DNA of 64,000 bases from Ruania rhizosphaerae (GCF_009805705.1 NZ_VSMB01000003.1:248001-312000), one strand, 5' to 3'. Shown: positions 41,151 through 51,243, counted from the first letter of the stretch. Translations and numbers: made by a program. The notes: generated by a model from the sequence alone, not told the origin.

Positions 41151-42044
41151 GTGCCAACGCCCTCTCCCCGCACCACGAGGCGCCGCGCGGTCGGCCTCGG
41201 GGCGCTCGGGCTCGTCTCAGTGCTCGCTCTTGCCGGGTGCTCTGCGGAACAGGTCTCGCGGGGGTGGTTGCCTGGTAGCCCGGGCATCACCGAGTTCAGC
41301 GACGACGTCGTCACCTTGTGGAACGGGTCCTGGATCGCCGCGTTGATCGTGGGCGTGATCACCTGGGGTCTGATCATCTGGTGCGTGATCGTCTATCGCA
41401 AGCGCAAGGGTGACGACCGTCTACCCGTGCAGCTGCGGTACCACCTCCCGCTGGAACTGCTCTACACATTCGTCCCGCTGGTGATGGTGGGGGTGCTGTT
41501 CTACTACACCGCCACGCTTCAGGAGGAGATCACCAATCCTGACGTCGAGGCCGACGTCCACATCGACGTCTACGGACGCCAGTGGACGTGGGATTTCGTC
41601 TACACGGATGAGGGTGTGTGGGACACCGGCACGCAGGCGCAGCTCGACGGCACGATGGCGGCGGCCGAGGAGTTCCCCACCCTGTACCTGCCTGTCGGGC
41701 AGACGGTCGAGTTCACGTTGCGCAGCAGGGATGTCGCCCACTCGTTCTGGGTTCCGGCCTTCCTCTATAAGCTCGACACCATTCCCGGTGAGGTGAACTC
41801 CTTCACCCTGACTCCCAATGAAGAGGGCGTCTACCTGGGCAAGTGTGCTGAGCTGTGCGGTGAGTACCACGGCTACATGTACTTCAACGTCGCAGTGGTC
41901 CCCGAGGCCGAGTACGAGGCGCAGATGGAGGAACTCCGCGCCGCCGGTCAGACCGGTGATCTCGGTACCGAGTACGACCGACAGAACGCTGCGGACGTCT
42001 CCAGCCCCATCGGCGGCGACGAGGATGAGGGAGCTGAGCACTGA
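41151..42044 (+). CDS. ctaC: cytochrome c oxidase subunit II
   Basis: A 297-residue lipoprotein-type subunit II of the aa3 oxidase. A signal peptide ends in ALAGCSAE (lipobox), two transmembrane helices follow ([20 protein letters not shown] and [17 protein letters not shown]), then the cupredoxin domain. The CuA ligands are present: His in DVAHSFWVP and the [12 protein letters not shown] motif with its two Cys, His and Met. GTG 41151 is preferred; GTG 41127 would add eight residues. Its TGA overlaps the ctaD ATG by one base. As in other actinobacteria it should receive electrons directly from the diheme QcrC in a bc1-aa3 supercomplex. Confidence 0.94.
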   Translation: MPTPSPRTTRRRAVGLGALGLVSVLALAGCSAEQVSRGWLPGSPGITEFSDDVVTLWNGSWIAALIVGVITWGLIIWCVIVYRKRKGDDRLPVQLRYHLPLELLYTFVPLVMVGVLFYYTATLQEEITNPDVEADVHIDVYGRQWTWDFVYTDEGVWDTGTQAQLDGTMAAAEEFPTLYLPVGQTVEFTLRSRDVAHSFWVPAFLYKLDTIPGEVNSFTLTPNEEGVYLGKCAELCGEYHGYMYFNVAVVPEAEYEAQMEELRAAGQTGDLGTEYDRQNAADVSSPIGGDEDEGAEH

Positions 42045-43834
42045 TGGCCGTCCAGGACGACGTGCAGAACACCGCCACCGACGCCGGTGAGGTGGTACCG
42101 GGATTGACGAAGGAGCGCCAGCACCTCGGCAAGACCATCGTGGCGTGGACGACCACGACCGATCACAAGACGATCGGCTATCTCTACCTGATCACGTCCT
42201 TCGTGTTCTTCTGCTTCGGCGGCTTGCTCGCCTTGCTGATCCGGGCCGAACTCTTCGAGCCCGGTATCCAGGTGGTCGCCAGCGGTGAGCAGTACAACCA
42301 GTTGTTCACGATGCACGGCACGATCATGCTGCTGCTGTTCGCGACGCCGTTGTTCGTCGGCTTCGGCAACATCCTTGTTCCGCTGCAGATCGGAGCACCT
42401 GACGTCGCGTTCCCGCGGCTGAACATGTTCGCCTACTGGCTCTTCCTGTTCGGGGGGATCATCGCCAGCGCGGGCTTCCTCACCCCCCGAGGGGCCGCGA
42501 GCTTCGGCTGGTTCGCCTATACGCCACTGTCGAACGCGACGTACACCGCCGGGCTCGGCGGCGACCTGTGGGTGATGGGCCTGGCGATGACCGGGTTCGG
42601 CACCATCTTCGGGTCGGTCAACTTCATCACCACGATCCTGTGCATGCGCATGCCGGGGATGACGATGTTCCGGATGCCGATCTTCACCTGGAACATCCTG
42701 CTCACCTCGATCCTGGCGCTGATGGCGTTCCCGATCCTGGCCGCCGCACTCTTCGGGCTCGGTGCCGACCGTATCCTCGGTTCCCAGATCTTCGCGGCCG
42801 AGAACGGCGGAGCGATGCTCTGGCAGCACCTCTTCTGGTTCTTCGGCCACCCCGAGGTCTACATCATCGCGTTGCCGTTCTTCGGTATCGTCTCCGAGAT
42901 CCTCCCGGTGTTCTCACGCAAGCCGCTCTTCGGGTACATGGGGCTGGTGTTCGCGACGATCGCGATCGCCGGCCTCTCGGTGACGGTCTGGGCGCACCAC
43001 ATGTACTCCACGGGACAGGTGCTCCTCCCGTTCTTCTCCGTGATGACCATGCTCATCGCCGTGCCGACCGGGGTGAAGTTCTTCAACTGGATCGGCACGA
43101 TGTGGCGAGGCAAGCTCACGTTCGAGTCTCCGATGCTCTGGTGCATCGGCTTCCTCGTGACCTTCCTCTTCGGTGGTCTCACCGGGATCATCCTGGCGAG
43201 CCCGCCGCTCGACTTCCACGTCACCGACACCTACTTCGTGGTTGCGCACTTCCACTACGTGGTCTTCGGGACCGTGGTGTTCGCGATGTTCGCGGGATTC
43301 TACTTCTGGTGGCCGAAGTTCACGGGAAAGATGCTCGACGACCGGTGGGGGAAGATCCACTTCTGGCTGCTGTTCTTCGGATTCCACGGAACCTTCCTCA
43401 TCCAGCACTGGCTGGGCGTGATGGGCATGCAACGCCGAGTCCCGGACTATCTGCCGGAGCCGGACTTCGTCTGGATGAATCAGCTCTCCACCATTTCGGC
43501 GGTCGTGCTCGCGCTGTCCACGTTGCCGTTCCTGTGGAACGTCTACAAGACGTGGCGTACCGCGCCAGATGTCGAGGTTGACGATCCCTGGGGTTACAGC
43601 AACTCACTCGAATGGGCCACGTCGTGCCCGCCGCCGCGCCACAATTTCGCCACTCTGCCCCGGATCCGGTCAGAACGCCCGGCATTCGACCTGCACCACC
43701 CGGAGGTGGCCGCCATGGACCACGCGGAACCGGAACCGGACCTGCTGGACAAGGTCTACGGTGACGCTGATCGCCGGGGTGAAGCCGAGTTGGGCGACGA
43801 TCGCGCGAGCACACAGGACGGAGACGCACGATGA
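42044..43834 (+). CDS. ctaD: cytochrome c oxidase subunit I
   Basis: A 596-residue heme-copper oxidase catalytic subunit with twelve membrane helices. Ligands are visible: the low-spin heme His in [12 protein letters not shown], the CuB His cross-linked to Tyr in [18 protein letters not shown], the CuB pair in AHHMYSTG, and the heme His pair in [15 protein letters not shown] with downstream Tyr marks an A-type (K-pathway) enzyme. The C-terminus has an extra cytoplasmic tail ([20 protein letters not shown] then an acidic end). ATG 42044 shares its A with the ctaC stop; its own stop overlaps ctaF by 4 nt. In many actinobacteria ctaD lies elsewhere, so its presence here is a local difference. 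Confidence 0.97.
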   Translation: MAVQDDVQNTATDAGEVVPGLTKERQHLGKTIVAWTTTTDHKTIGYLYLITSFVFFCFGGLLALLIRAELFEPGIQVVASGEQYNQLFTMHGTIMLLLFATPLFVGFGNILVPLQIGAPDVAFPRLNMFAYWLFLFGGIIASAGFLTPRGAASFGWFAYTPLSNATYTAGLGGDLWVMGLAMTGFGTIFGSVNFITTILCMRMPGMTMFRMPIFTWNILLTSILALMAFPILAAALFGLGADRILGSQIFAAENGGAMLWQHLFWFFGHPEVYIIALPFFGIVSEILPVFSRKPLFGYMGLVFATIAIAGLSVTVWAHHMYSTGQVLLPFFSVMTMLIAVPTGVKFFNWIGTMWRGKLTFESPMLWCIGFLVTFLFGGLTGIILASPPLDFHVTDTYFVVAHFHYVVFGTVVFAMFAGFYFWWPKFTGKMLDDRWGKIHFWLLFFGFHGTFLIQHWLGVMGMQRRVPDYLPEPDFVWMNQLSTISAVVLALSTLPFLWNVYKTWRTAPDVEVDDPWGYSNSLEWATSCPPPRHNFATLPRIRSERPAFDLHHPEVAAMDHAEPEPDLLDKVYGDADRRGEAELGDDRASTQDGDAR

Positions 43835-44274
43835 ACGCCACATCGCATGGCCCGCGGACCGAACCGTACAAGCCGATGCGGATCGAAGCGATCTTCTTCC
43901 TCGGGCTGATCGGGTTCTTCGTCCCGATGTTCGTGCTGTATGGACTCTGGTCCGGCTGGGAGCCGGTCGGGTCGACAGCGTTGGCGCTGGTCGTCGGTCT
44001 GTGGGGGATGGTCGGCTTCTACCTGATGATCCTCAGCCGTCGCATCGACCCGCGCCCTGAAGACGACCCCATGGCAGACGTGGCCGACGCAGCGGGTGAG
44101 TACGGTACGTTCTCGCCCTGGAGCTGGTGGCCGCTGGTGCTTGGTGTGGCCGTCTCCTTCGTGTTCCTGGGGGCAGCGGTCGGCTGGTGGCTCCTCGGCA
44201 TCGGCGCCGGTATCGCTCTCGTGGGTTTGGTTGGGCACGTCCTGGAGTTCAGCCGTAACCACCACGCCCACTGA
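43831..44274 (+). CDS. ctaF: cytochrome c oxidase subunit 4 (actinobacterial type)
   Basis: A 147-residue membrane protein with four helices ([39 protein letters not shown]; two more after residue 85), the usual layout of the actinobacterial subunit IV that stabilises the aa3 oxidase. The loop [20 protein letters not shown] and ending in a His-rich FSRNHHAH fit family members. ATG 43831 overlaps the ctaD stop (ATGA). A strong terminator follows 20 nt after the stop, so the ctaC-ctaD-ctaF operon ends here. Confidence 0.92.
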   Translation: MNATSHGPRTEPYKPMRIEAIFFLGLIGFFVPMFVLYGLWSGWEPVGSTALALVVGLWGMVGFYLMILSRRIDPRPEDDPMADVADAAGEYGTFSPWSWWPLVLGVAVSFVFLGAAVGWWLLGIGAGIALVGLVGHVLEFSRNHHAH

Positions 44275-44293
44275 CCCCTCACCGCCGTTCCGC

Positions 44294-44328
44294 GCGCCCG
44301 TGAACCCCACGCAGGGGTTCACGGGCGC
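44294..44328 (+). terminator. terminator of the cta operon
   Basis: A perfect 15-bp stem (44294-44308 with 44314-44328) and five-base loop, followed by a short T-containing stretch (TGCTTTG). Confidence 0.75.
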
Positions 44329-44423
44329 GGTGCTTTGTGCGGGGTACCGCGTGCACTCCCCACCCACCCGGGCAGCGCCGCTCGCACCACCGGCAGCACC
44401 TCGCCCCCCGGCAGCACAGACAG

Positions 44424-44461
44424 CGCCGCCCGCACCTGTTGAGAGGCAGATGCGGGCGGCG
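44424..44461 (-). terminator. sodA terminator
   Basis: CGCCGCCCGCA (44424-44434) pairs with TGCGGGCGGCG (44451-44461), 36 nt beyond the sodA stop on its strand. The region 44329-44423 between the two terminators holds nothing I recognise. Confidence 0.6.
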
Positions 44462-44496
44462 ATACTCGCGCAGCGGGGTGTCCCGCGTGCGAGATA

Positions 44497-45108
44497 TCAG
44501 ACGGTCGAGTTGGAACGGGCCTTGTCAAGACGCGCAGCGACATCCTGCCAGTTGGCGATGTTCCAGAACGCCTTGATGTACTCGGCCTTGACGTTGAGGT
44601 AGTCCAGGTAGAAGGCGTGCTCCCACATGTCCAGCATCAGGAGCGGAGTGATCGACACCGGGACGTTGGCCTGCTGGTCGAAGAGCTGGAAGATGGCGAG
44701 CCGCTGGCCGAGGCTGTCCCAGCCTAGGACGGACCAGCCCGATCCCTGGATGCCGGCAGCGTTCGCAGCGAAGTGACTCTGGAACGCCGAGAACGAGCCG
44801 AAGAACTCGGTGATCGCCGCAGCGAGCTCACCCTCCGGCTCTCCGCCACCATCCGGGGAGAGGTTGTTCCAGAAGATCGTGTGGTTGATGTGGCCGCCCA
44901 GGTTGAACGCAAGGTTCTTCTCGAGCAGGTTCACCGCACCGAGATCGTCTGAGGCGCGAGCCCCCTCGAGCTTCTCCAGCGCCGTGTTCGCACCGGCGAC
45001 ATAGGCCGCGTGGTGCTTGTCGTGGTGCAGCTCCATGATCTTGCCGGAAATGTGCGGTTCGAGTGCCGCGTAGTCGTACGGCAGGTCAGGAAGCGTGTAC
45101 TGAGCCAT
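44497..45108 (-). CDS. sodA: superoxide dismutase (Mn/Fe family)
   Basis: A 203-residue cytoplasmic superoxide dismutase. Metal ligands are the His in [13 protein letters not shown], the His in [11 protein letters not shown], and Asp/His in [14 protein letters not shown]. The Gly of LGGHINH favours Mn over Fe, but cambialistic use cannot be excluded. ATG 45108 has GGAGGA seven bases upstream; there is no signal peptide. It lies alone between the convergent aa3 operon and the downstream end of the bc1 operon, a sensible place for defence against superoxide from respiration. Two hairpins occupy its leader region. Confidence 0.95.
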   Translation of the reverse strand: MAQYTLPDLPYDYAALEPHISGKIMELHHDKHHAAYVAGANTALEKLEGARASDDLGAVNLLEKNLAFNLGGHINHTIFWNNLSPDGGGEPEGELAAAITEFFGSFSAFQSHFAANAAGIQGSGWSVLGWDSLGQRLAIFQLFDQQANVPVSITPLLMLDMWEHAFYLDYLNVKAEYIKAFWNIANWQDVAARLDKARSNSTV

Positions 45109-45144
45109 CGGGTGTCCTCCTGTAGAGACGTGGCAATCCGAAGC

Positions 45145-45195
45145 GGTGGCAGCATCCTGCCACCGTGATCGTGGGAGCCACCCCCCACGATCACG
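45145..45195 (-). promoter_or_regulatory. twin hairpins between qcrB and sodA
   Basis: Hairpin 1: CGTGATCGTGGG (45164-45175) with CCCACGATCACG (45184-45195), 12 bp perfect. Hairpin 2: GGTGGCAG (45145-45152) with CTGCCACC (45157-45164), 8 bp, four-base loop. They abut and share base 45164. They may end the qcr transcript, or sit in the sodA leader if the TACGGT at 45234-45229 is its -10. Confidence 0.6.
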
Positions 45196-45240
45196 TGGCG
45201 ACCGCCGTGGCGACGGCCCCACCGTCCCACCGTAACGCGA

Positions 45241-46929
45241 TCAGTGAGACTGTGTGCCGATCGTCTCGCGAGCAGGACGGGCGTCAACCGCATCGTGCTC
45301 ATCGTGGGCGTGCGCAGCCGCCAGTTCCGCCGGAGTGACAGGCTCGACCCGGTCTTCGTAGAAGAAGCGGGAGAGGGACTGCCGGAGACGATCCCGGCGG
45401 TGACCGGGACGGCGGACACCGGCGGAGTCCTCCTCGGCGGGGATCTCGAGCGGGCGGCGCGGCCCGTGTGCCACCAGAACCCACCGTTCGTGCTCGTCCA
45501 GCGGCCGGTGCACCTCGATGTACTCGCCGGAGGCGAAACGGACGACTCGACCGGTCTCGTGCCCGTGGAGTACGAGCTCGCGATCCTTGCGTTGCAGGCT
45601 CAGGCAGATCCGCTTGGTCACGATGAACGTCACGACCGGCAGGACGAAGAACAGCACCCGGAAAGCCCAGGTGATCGCGTTCAGGGACAGGTGGAAGTGG
45701 GTGGCGATGAGGTCATTGGAACCCGCTGCCACCAGGACGAAGAAGACGCTCAGGATCGCCACACCAGAGGCCGTGCGCACCGGTGCGTTCCGCGGACGGT
45801 CCAGCACATGATGCTCGCCGGTGTCCTTGGTCGCGAAGCCCTCGATGAAGGGAAACAAGGCCAGCAAGGTGAACAGGATGCCCGGAATGACCACGCCGGG
45901 CACCAGGATGTTCAGCGACAGCGTGAATCCACCGATCACATACTCGGTCTGGCCCGGCATCAGCCGGAGTGCGCCCTCGAGGAACAGCATGTACCAGTCA
46001 GGCTGAGCGCCTGCCCCGACGATCGATGGGTCGTACGGTCCGTAGTTCCAGACGTTGTTGATGCTCATCGTGGCACCCATCACGGCCAGGACACCAAACA
46101 CGATGAAGAAGAAGCCACCAGCCTTGGCGGTGTAGACGGGGAAGAGCGGGTAGCCCACCACATTCCGGTCGGTGCGCCCAGGCCCTGGGAACTGTGTGTG
46201 CTTGTGCCACACGATCAGGAAGAGATGGACGGCGATCAACGCCAGGATGAGGCCAGGCACCAGCAGGATATGGACCGTGAAGAGGCGCGGGATGATGTCA
46301 GTGCCGGGAAACTCGCCACCGAAGAGCATGTAACTGCCGTAGCTACCGATCAGCGGGATCGCCCGCAGTACGCCGTCAGCGATGCGTAGTCCGTTGCCGG
46401 AGAGGACGTCGTCAGGGAGGGAGTACCCGGAGAACCCTGCGGCAAGGCCGAGGATCAGCAGGGTGAAGCCGACCAGCCAGTTGAGCTCACGGGGGCGACG
46501 GAAGGCCCCGGTGAAGAACACTCGCATCATGTGCACGGTCATGGCGCCCACGAACATCAGGGCGGCCCAGTGGTGGATCTGCCGCATCAGCAGACCCCCG
46601 GGCACGTGGTAGGACATGTAGACCGTCGAGGCGAAGGCCTCGGACATCTCCAGTCCCTGCATCGTGACGGGCAGTGCATCCTCGGGGTAGTGCACTTCGG
46701 TCATGCTCGGGACGAAGAACATCGTCAAGAAGATGCCTGACAGGATCAGGATCACGAAACTGAAGAGTGCGATCTCGCCCAACAGGAACGACCAGTGGTC
46801 CGGGAAGATCTTGCGCGCGAACTCCTTGACCATCTTGGACGCCCCCACCCGGGTGTCCAGGAAGTCCGCCCCCGCCGCGACGGTCGGGGATGTCTTCCGC
46901 TGCTGCGGAACCTCGGTGCGGGCGCTCAT
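45241..46929 (-). CDS. qcrB: cytochrome bc1 complex cytochrome b subunit
   Basis: A 562-residue quinol-oxidising cytochrome b. Heme-ligand histidines lie in SYHVPGGLLMRQIHHWAAL and in RLFTVHILLVPGLILALIAVHLF; the quinol-site PDWY (the actinobacterial form of PEWY) is in GAGAQPDWYMLFLEG. The C-terminal extension of about 120 residues, rich in charged residues and histidines (AHAHDEHDAVDA), is typical of actinobacteria. ATG 46929 overlaps the qcrA stop (ATGA). It is the last gene of ctaE-qcrC-qcrA-qcrB and is the target of quinol-site inhibitors such as Q203 in mycobacteria (family knowledge). Confidence 0.96.
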   Translation of the reverse strand: MSARTEVPQQRKTSPTVAAGADFLDTRVGASKMVKEFARKIFPDHWSFLLGEIALFSFVILILSGIFLTMFFVPSMTEVHYPEDALPVTMQGLEMSEAFASTVYMSYHVPGGLLMRQIHHWAALMFVGAMTVHMMRVFFTGAFRRPRELNWLVGFTLLILGLAAGFSGYSLPDDVLSGNGLRIADGVLRAIPLIGSYGSYMLFGGEFPGTDIIPRLFTVHILLVPGLILALIAVHLFLIVWHKHTQFPGPGRTDRNVVGYPLFPVYTAKAGGFFFIVFGVLAVMGATMSINNVWNYGPYDPSIVGAGAQPDWYMLFLEGALRLMPGQTEYVIGGFTLSLNILVPGVVIPGILFTLLALFPFIEGFATKDTGEHHVLDRPRNAPVRTASGVAILSVFFVLVAAGSNDLIATHFHLSLNAITWAFRVLFFVLPVVTFIVTKRICLSLQRKDRELVLHGHETGRVVRFASGEYIEVHRPLDEHERWVLVAHGPRRPLEIPAEEDSAGVRRPGHRRDRLRQSLSRFFYEDRVEPVTPAELAAAHAHDEHDAVDARPARETIGTQSH

Positions 46930-47954
46930 CGTTCACGCTCCCAGTAGCTCGGGCCGACTGGCTCGTCGAAGTCCTGCTGGGCGTACAGGTACCCCTCATC
47001 GTCGACTGCGATCGGCAACTGCGGCAGTGGCCGCTTCGCCGGACCGAAGACGACCTTCGCCTGATCGGTGATATCGAAGGTGGACTGGTGGCACGGGCAC
47101 AGGACGTGATGTGTCTGCTGCTCGTAGAGTGCGACGGGGCAGCCGACGTGTGTGCAGACCTTCGAGTACGCCACGATGCCGTCGTAGGACCAGCCGCGCC
47201 GTTCCTCCGGCTCCTTCAGGATCGATGGATCGACGCGGATCACGATCACGACGGCCTTGGCCTTCTCCTCGAGGTAGTGCTCCTCCTCGGGAAGGCGGTA
47301 AGGCATCACGTGCACCATGCTGCCCCGGGTGATGTCCGAGGCCTTGATGCGGCGATCGGTCGGGTCGGTCGCAAGATACCGGGGTCCGCCGTCAGGGGTT
47401 CCGGCCCACGCAGTGTGACGGAACTTCGAGACGTTCCAGTCCGCACCCAGATTCCCGACCAGGGGTACGACGAAACTCAGCGGGGCAAGCGCTAGTGCGG
47501 TGCCGAGCGCGCCCTTGAGCACGGGGCGCCGGGCGATGCCGGAATCAGCGGCTCCCTCCTGCAGCATCTCGACCGCACGCTCGCGGGTGGCATCGTCGCC
47601 GCGCTGCTCGTGCCGCTCCTCGACCTTCTCGTGGTCGTTCATCAGGCTCTTCGCCCAGTGGACCGCCGCGGCGCCGATACCAAGCATCCCCAGCCCCAGC
47701 CCCAGGCCGAGCACCAGGGTGGACATGCGGACGTTTCCGGCGTCCGGCTCGGCGACGGGGAAGGCGAAGTAGCCCACGATGCCGCCGATGGTGGCCAGGA
47801 TCGAGACGGTGAACAGGGCGACGACCTGCCGCTCGGACCGCTTGGCTGCCCGGGGATCGTCGTCACCCAGGCGCGGCCGATGGTGGCCGAGACCAGGGTT
47901 CTCGAATGATTCCGCCGTGGCCGGTTCTGTCAACTCGTTGTGTTCTTCACTCAT
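46926..47954 (-). CDS. qcrA: cytochrome bc1 complex Rieske iron-sulfur subunit
   Basis: A 342-residue Rieske protein of the actinobacterial type with three N-terminal transmembrane helices (first near residue 46, second near 80, third near 155) before the cluster domain. The 2Fe-2S ligands are in CTHVGCPV and CPCHQSTFD. An insert between the helices (HEKVEERHEQRGDDATRER) is cytoplasmic and highly charged. ATG 47954 overlaps the stop of qcrC (ATGA), and its own stop overlaps qcrB, so all three subunits are translationally coupled in fixed stoichiometry. Confidence 0.96.
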   Translation of the reverse strand: MSEEHNELTEPATAESFENPGLGHHRPRLGDDDPRAAKRSERQVVALFTVSILATIGGIVGYFAFPVAEPDAGNVRMSTLVLGLGLGLGMLGIGAAAVHWAKSLMNDHEKVEERHEQRGDDATRERAVEMLQEGAADSGIARRPVLKGALGTALALAPLSFVVPLVGNLGADWNVSKFRHTAWAGTPDGGPRYLATDPTDRRIKASDITRGSMVHVMPYRLPEEEHYLEEKAKAVVIVIRVDPSILKEPEERRGWSYDGIVAYSKVCTHVGCPVALYEQQTHHVLCPCHQSTFDITDQAKVVFGPAKRPLPQLPIAVDDEGYLYAQQDFDEPVGPSYWERER

Positions 47955-48730
47955 GACGACCTCGATCCGATCCACACCGCCGCGCAGATCAGCACGCCCA
48001 TTCCGACCACGAACACCCACAGCCCCTCGGACACCGGCCCGAGAGAGCCGAGGCTGAGACCGCCAGGATTGGGCTCGCGCTGCTCGATGAGGTAAGCGAT
48101 AACGTCGCGCTTGTCTTCTTCAGTCAGGGTGGCGTCGTTGAACACCGGCATCGACTGCGGACCGGTCAGCATCGCTTCGTAGATCTCGGTCGGAGTGGAC
48201 TCATACAGCGCAGGGGCGTACTTCCCCTCGGTCAGTGCACCCCCGGCACCGACAGCGTTGTGGCACATGGCGCAGTTCGTCCGGAACAGGGCGCCACCGG
48301 CGGCCGCGTCACCGAGAGTGGGATCGACCTGCTCCGCGGACGGGATCGATGGCCCGGGACCGAGGGAGGCAATGTAGGCAGCGACCTGCTGCGCCTGCTC
48401 TTCGTCCAGCTGCGGGGGCTTTGCCTCCGCCTGGGGTGAGTTGGCGTCCATCGGCATCCGACCGGTCACGATCTGGAAGTGCACGGAGGCGGCGCCCACA
48501 CCGATCAGGGACGGCGCCTCGGGCGTTCCCTCGGCATCCAGTCCGTGACAGGTCGAGCAGTTGGTGATGAACAGCCGCTCACCCTCGGTCAGGTCGTCCG
48601 CGCTGGCGGTATCGGCCTGAGCCGCACTCGGGGCGATGGCCGCGTACACAACTCCGGTGAACAGGAGTGCCAGCGCCATCAGGATGACGGGCGCTAGCCG
48701 GTGCCGTCGCCTGGCCGCTAAAGCCTTCAC
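47951..48730 (-). CDS. qcrC: cytochrome bc1 complex diheme cytochrome c subunit
   Basis: A 259-residue membrane-anchored diheme cytochrome c that replaces soluble cytochrome c in actinobacteria. Two heme c sites are visible, CSTCH and CAMCH, each followed by its usual loop (GLDAEG and NAVGAGG). There is an N-terminal signal/anchor (LAPVILMALALLFTGVVYAA) and a C-terminal anchor (GLWVFVVGMGVLICAAVWIG). The GTG start at 48730 has GAGG about ten bases upstream. Codon 4 is TTA, rare in this GC-rich genome. It follows ctaE by 52 nt. Confidence 0.95.
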   Translation of the reverse strand: MKALAARRRHRLAPVILMALALLFTGVVYAAIAPSAAQADTASADDLTEGERLFITNCSTCHGLDAEGTPEAPSLIGVGAASVHFQIVTGRMPMDANSPQAEAKPPQLDEEQAQQVAAYIASLGPGPSIPSAEQVDPTLGDAAAGGALFRTNCAMCHNAVGAGGALTEGKYAPALYESTPTEIYEAMLTGPQSMPVFNDATLTEEDKRDVIAYLIEQREPNPGGLSLGSLGPVSEGLWVFVVGMGVLICAAVWIGSRSS

Positions 48731-48782
48731 TTCTACGAATCCTCGAATCAGATGGGGGAACGGTGGGTTGCGCAGGTCTGCG

Positions 48783-49418
48783 TCAGAGCATGGGGAGCAG
48801 GTAGATCACGCCGAAGAGGACGATCCACACGGCGTCGACGAAGTGCCAGTAGTAGGAGACCACCAATGCGGTCGTGGCTTCGTGCTCACCGAATCGGTGC
48901 GCAGAGAACGAGCGCAGCAGCACGAACAGGAACGCGATGAGTCCACCGATCACGTGCAGGCCGTGGAAACCGGTGGCGAGATAGAAGACGGAGCCGTACG
49001 TGGAGTTCTGCAGGGTGAGACCCATGTGGGCGAGCTCGGCGTACTCGAACACCTGGCCGGCGATGAAGGTGGCGCCCATCAGGTACGTGAGGATGAACCA
49101 CTCCTGCATACCCCACTTGGAGACCTGGAACAGTGAGCCCGTCCGCACGGGCTGGAATCGCTCGGCCGCCCACACGCCCAGCTGGCAGGTGACGGAACTG
49201 AGGACCAGGATCACCGTGTTGATCCCGGAGAATGTGATGTTGAGGAACTCGTAGCCCTCGTTCCACACCTCCGGTCCGGCAACCGATCGGTGAGTGAAGT
49301 ACATCGCGAACAGCCCGGCGAAGAACATGAGCTCAGACGAGAGCCACACGATGGTGCCCACCTGCGTGAGGTTGGGTCGGTTCACCGCCAGGTGCGGGGT
49401 GGAGGTTGCAGACGACAC
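48783..49418 (-). CDS. ctaE: cytochrome c oxidase subunit III
   Basis: A 211-residue heme-copper oxidase subunit III, shorter than the seven-helix mitochondrial form and with five predicted helices, as usual for actinobacteria. Recognisable segments are [20 protein letters not shown] and [20 protein letters not shown], ending with [23 protein letters not shown] 49418 lies 6 nt after CATAAT, the closest match to TATAAT in the window. It opens the ctaE-qcrC-qcrA-qcrB operon, which ties oxidase assembly to bc1 expression. Confidence 0.95.
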   Translation of the reverse strand: MSSATSTPHLAVNRPNLTQVGTIVWLSSELMFFAGLFAMYFTHRSVAGPEVWNEGYEFLNITFSGINTVILVLSSVTCQLGVWAAERFQPVRTGSLFQVSKWGMQEWFILTYLMGATFIAGQVFEYAELAHMGLTLQNSTYGSVFYLATGFHGLHVIGGLIAFLFVLLRSFSAHRFGEHEATTALVVSYYWHFVDAVWIVLFGVIYLLPML

Positions 49419-49430
49419 GCAGACATTATG
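49419..49430 (-). promoter_or_regulatory. leaderless-type promoter of ctaE-qcrCAB
   Basis: CATAAT at 49430-49425 on the minus strand, 6 nt before GTG 49418. The rest of the 275-nt gap up to 49693 holds no convincing gene; TAGGAT at 49637-49642 may be the -10 of the next operon. Confidence 0.55.
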
Positions 49431-49693
49431 GCGGTTCTGGAGGCATGATGGACACCGCAGAAGCCCAACATCTGCTGGACTGGCGGAATCGTGGGCGAAA
49501 CGTGATCTGTCGGCGCGTCGCCTGGCCGAACGAGATGACGGATACCTGGTGAACGTCGTCTCCGGCTCGCCGAACGAGGTGCGTGACGACGTCCCGTGGG
49601 CGTCTCGGCGGGGATCGGCTCGGCGCGTCGGAGGCTAGGATGAGGGCGGACCACGATGGTGCGGGCCCAGCGCCCGGGGACGGAAGGATCAGC

Positions 49694-50116
49694 ATGACCG
49701 CCGTGCAGCACGAAGCAAGGGCTCCCGAGGCTGAAGAGACGGTGTCGGTGCTGCTGTACAGCGACGACTCCACCACGCGTGAGCAGGTGCTGACCGGCGT
49801 GGGACGACGGGCTTCGATCGACAGTCCGCGGATCCTGTGGCAGGAGACAGCCACGCCGGCAGCGGTCGTGGACTACGTGGAGAACGGTCGCTACGACCTG
49901 GTGATCCTCGATGGTGAGTCCGCGAAGTTCGGTGGAATGGGCTTGTGCCGATCTCTCAAGACCGAGATCTATCAGTGCCCACCCGTACTCCTCCTCATCG
50001 CCCGGCCGCAGGATGCATGGTTGGCGTCCTGGTCCGAGGCGGACGCGGTGGTGTCCATGCCGCTGGATCCGATCGCGCTGCAGGAGACCGTCGCCGATCT
50101 CGTGCGTCGCCGGTGA
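49694..50116 (+). CDS. receiver-like domain protein, degenerate
   Basis: A 140-residue stand-alone protein resembling a response-regulator receiver: acidic pair Asp24/Asp25 (YSDDSTTRE), phospho-acceptor candidate Asp73 (LVILDGE), but the switch Thr/Ser is Ala103 (LIARPQD) and the conserved Lys is replaced by Met122 (VSMPLDP). Phosphorylation-driven signalling in the standard way is therefore doubtful. No output domain and no kinase are nearby. ATG 49694 has GGAAGGA eight bases upstream. Its stop overlaps the trpD start as GTGA, so the two are coupled. I recall similar proteins ahead of trpD in other Micrococcales. Confidence 0.75.
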   Translation: MTAVQHEARAPEAEETVSVLLYSDDSTTREQVLTGVGRRASIDSPRILWQETATPAAVVDYVENGRYDLVILDGESAKFGGMGLCRSLKTEIYQCPPVLLLIARPQDAWLASWSEADAVVSMPLDPIALQETVADLVRRR

Positions 50117-51192
50117 CGGCGGGCGCGCTGTCCGGGCCCGGTTGGCCGGATCTGATCACCCGCCTGGTGGCGGGGGAGGATCTGAGCGCTGTCGATACCG
50201 CCTGGGTCATGGACCAAGTCATGTCCGGTAACAGCGAACCGATTGCACTCGGCGGATTCCTGGTGGCCCTGCGAGCCAAGGGAGAGACCGTCGCCGAGGT
50301 CACGGGGCTCGCGGACGCGATGCTCCGGCATGCACTGCCGGTCACCATCGACCAGGATGCCGTGGACATCGTGGGCACCGGGGGAGATCGGCACCGCAGC
50401 GTCAATATCTCGACGATGGCGGCGCTCGTGGTAGCCGGCGCAGGAGTACGGGTCGTCAAGCACGGTAACCGGGCGGCGTCGTCTGCTTCTGGTTCAGCGG
50501 ACGTCCTGGAGGAGCTCGGTGTGCGGCTCGATCTCACGCCGGAGGATGTGGAGCGAGTCGCTCACCAGGCAGGGATCACCTTCCTGTTCGCACGGGTCTT
50601 TCATCCGAGCTTCCGGCATGCCGCGACGACGCGGAGCGGCCTCGGAGTCCCGACGGCGTTCAATGTGCTCGGTCCACTCACGAACCCCGCCCGGCCCCGG
50701 TCCGGAGCAATCGGAGTCGGTGATCGACGGATGGCTCCGATCATGGCCGGTGTGCTCGCCGAACGAGGGACCCGCGCACTGGTGTTCCGCAGCGAGGACG
50801 GGCTCGACGAGCTCGCCACGACAGCCCCTGTCCGCATCTGGGAGGCCGTCGACGGGCAGGTGCGTGAGCACGAGATCGATGCGACGAGCACCTTCGGCAT
50901 GCCGCGAGCGTCCCTGGACGACATCCGTGGCGGGGACGCACGGGTGAACGCGCAAGTGGCCCGTGACCTGCTTGCCGGGGCGCAGGGGCCGGTGCGCGAC
51001 GCCGTCGTGCTGAACGCCGCTGCTGGTCTCGTGGCCCACGGAGGAGCGCCCGGTACGGCCGAGGGTTCGCTCGTCGACCGGCTCGCCGCCGGTGTGGAAC
51101 TCGCACACCGCGCGATCGATGACGGAGCGGCGAACGAGGCATTGGAGCGTTGGGTACTCGCCAGCACGGCTGGAAACTCGCCCCAGAGTTAG
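50113..51192 (+). CDS. trpD: anthranilate phosphoribosyltransferase
   Basis: A 359-residue TrpD, transferring phosphoribosyl to anthranilate in tryptophan synthesis. Motifs are [18 protein letters not shown] (PRPP-binding), [10 protein letters not shown], and the metal-binding DGLDE/T region [16 protein letters not shown] 50113 overlaps the preceding stop by 4 nt. The other trp genes are not here; an isolated trpD next to the respiratory operon is normal in actinobacteria. The 11-bp sequence containing its stop codon is duplicated directly downstream (51186-51196 and 51197-51207). Confidence 0.94.
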   Translation: MTAGALSGPGWPDLITRLVAGEDLSAVDTAWVMDQVMSGNSEPIALGGFLVALRAKGETVAEVTGLADAMLRHALPVTIDQDAVDIVGTGGDRHRSVNISTMAALVVAGAGVRVVKHGNRAASSASGSADVLEELGVRLDLTPEDVERVAHQAGITFLFARVFHPSFRHAATTRSGLGVPTAFNVLGPLTNPARPRSGAIGVGDRRMAPIMAGVLAERGTRALVFRSEDGLDELATTAPVRIWEAVDGQVREHEIDATSTFGMPRASLDDIRGGDARVNAQVARDLLAGAQGPVRDAVVLNAAAGLVAHGGAPGTAEGSLVDRLAAGVELAHRAIDDGAANEALERWVLASTAGNSPQS

Positions 51193-51243
51193 GGCGGAGT
51201 TAGGGCGGGCTCAGCAGCGGTCGCCAGGCACGCGAATCGTGTC

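Noticed and set aside
45244-46389. A 381-codon open frame opposite qcrB
   Set aside because: Antisense to heme-ligand-bearing cytochrome b; composition typical of a reversed membrane protein.
49437-49510. A 20-codon open frame with GGAGG-like site at 49446 (ATGATG)
   Set aside because: Too short, no similarity, and it lies in a divergent promoter gap; not supportable.
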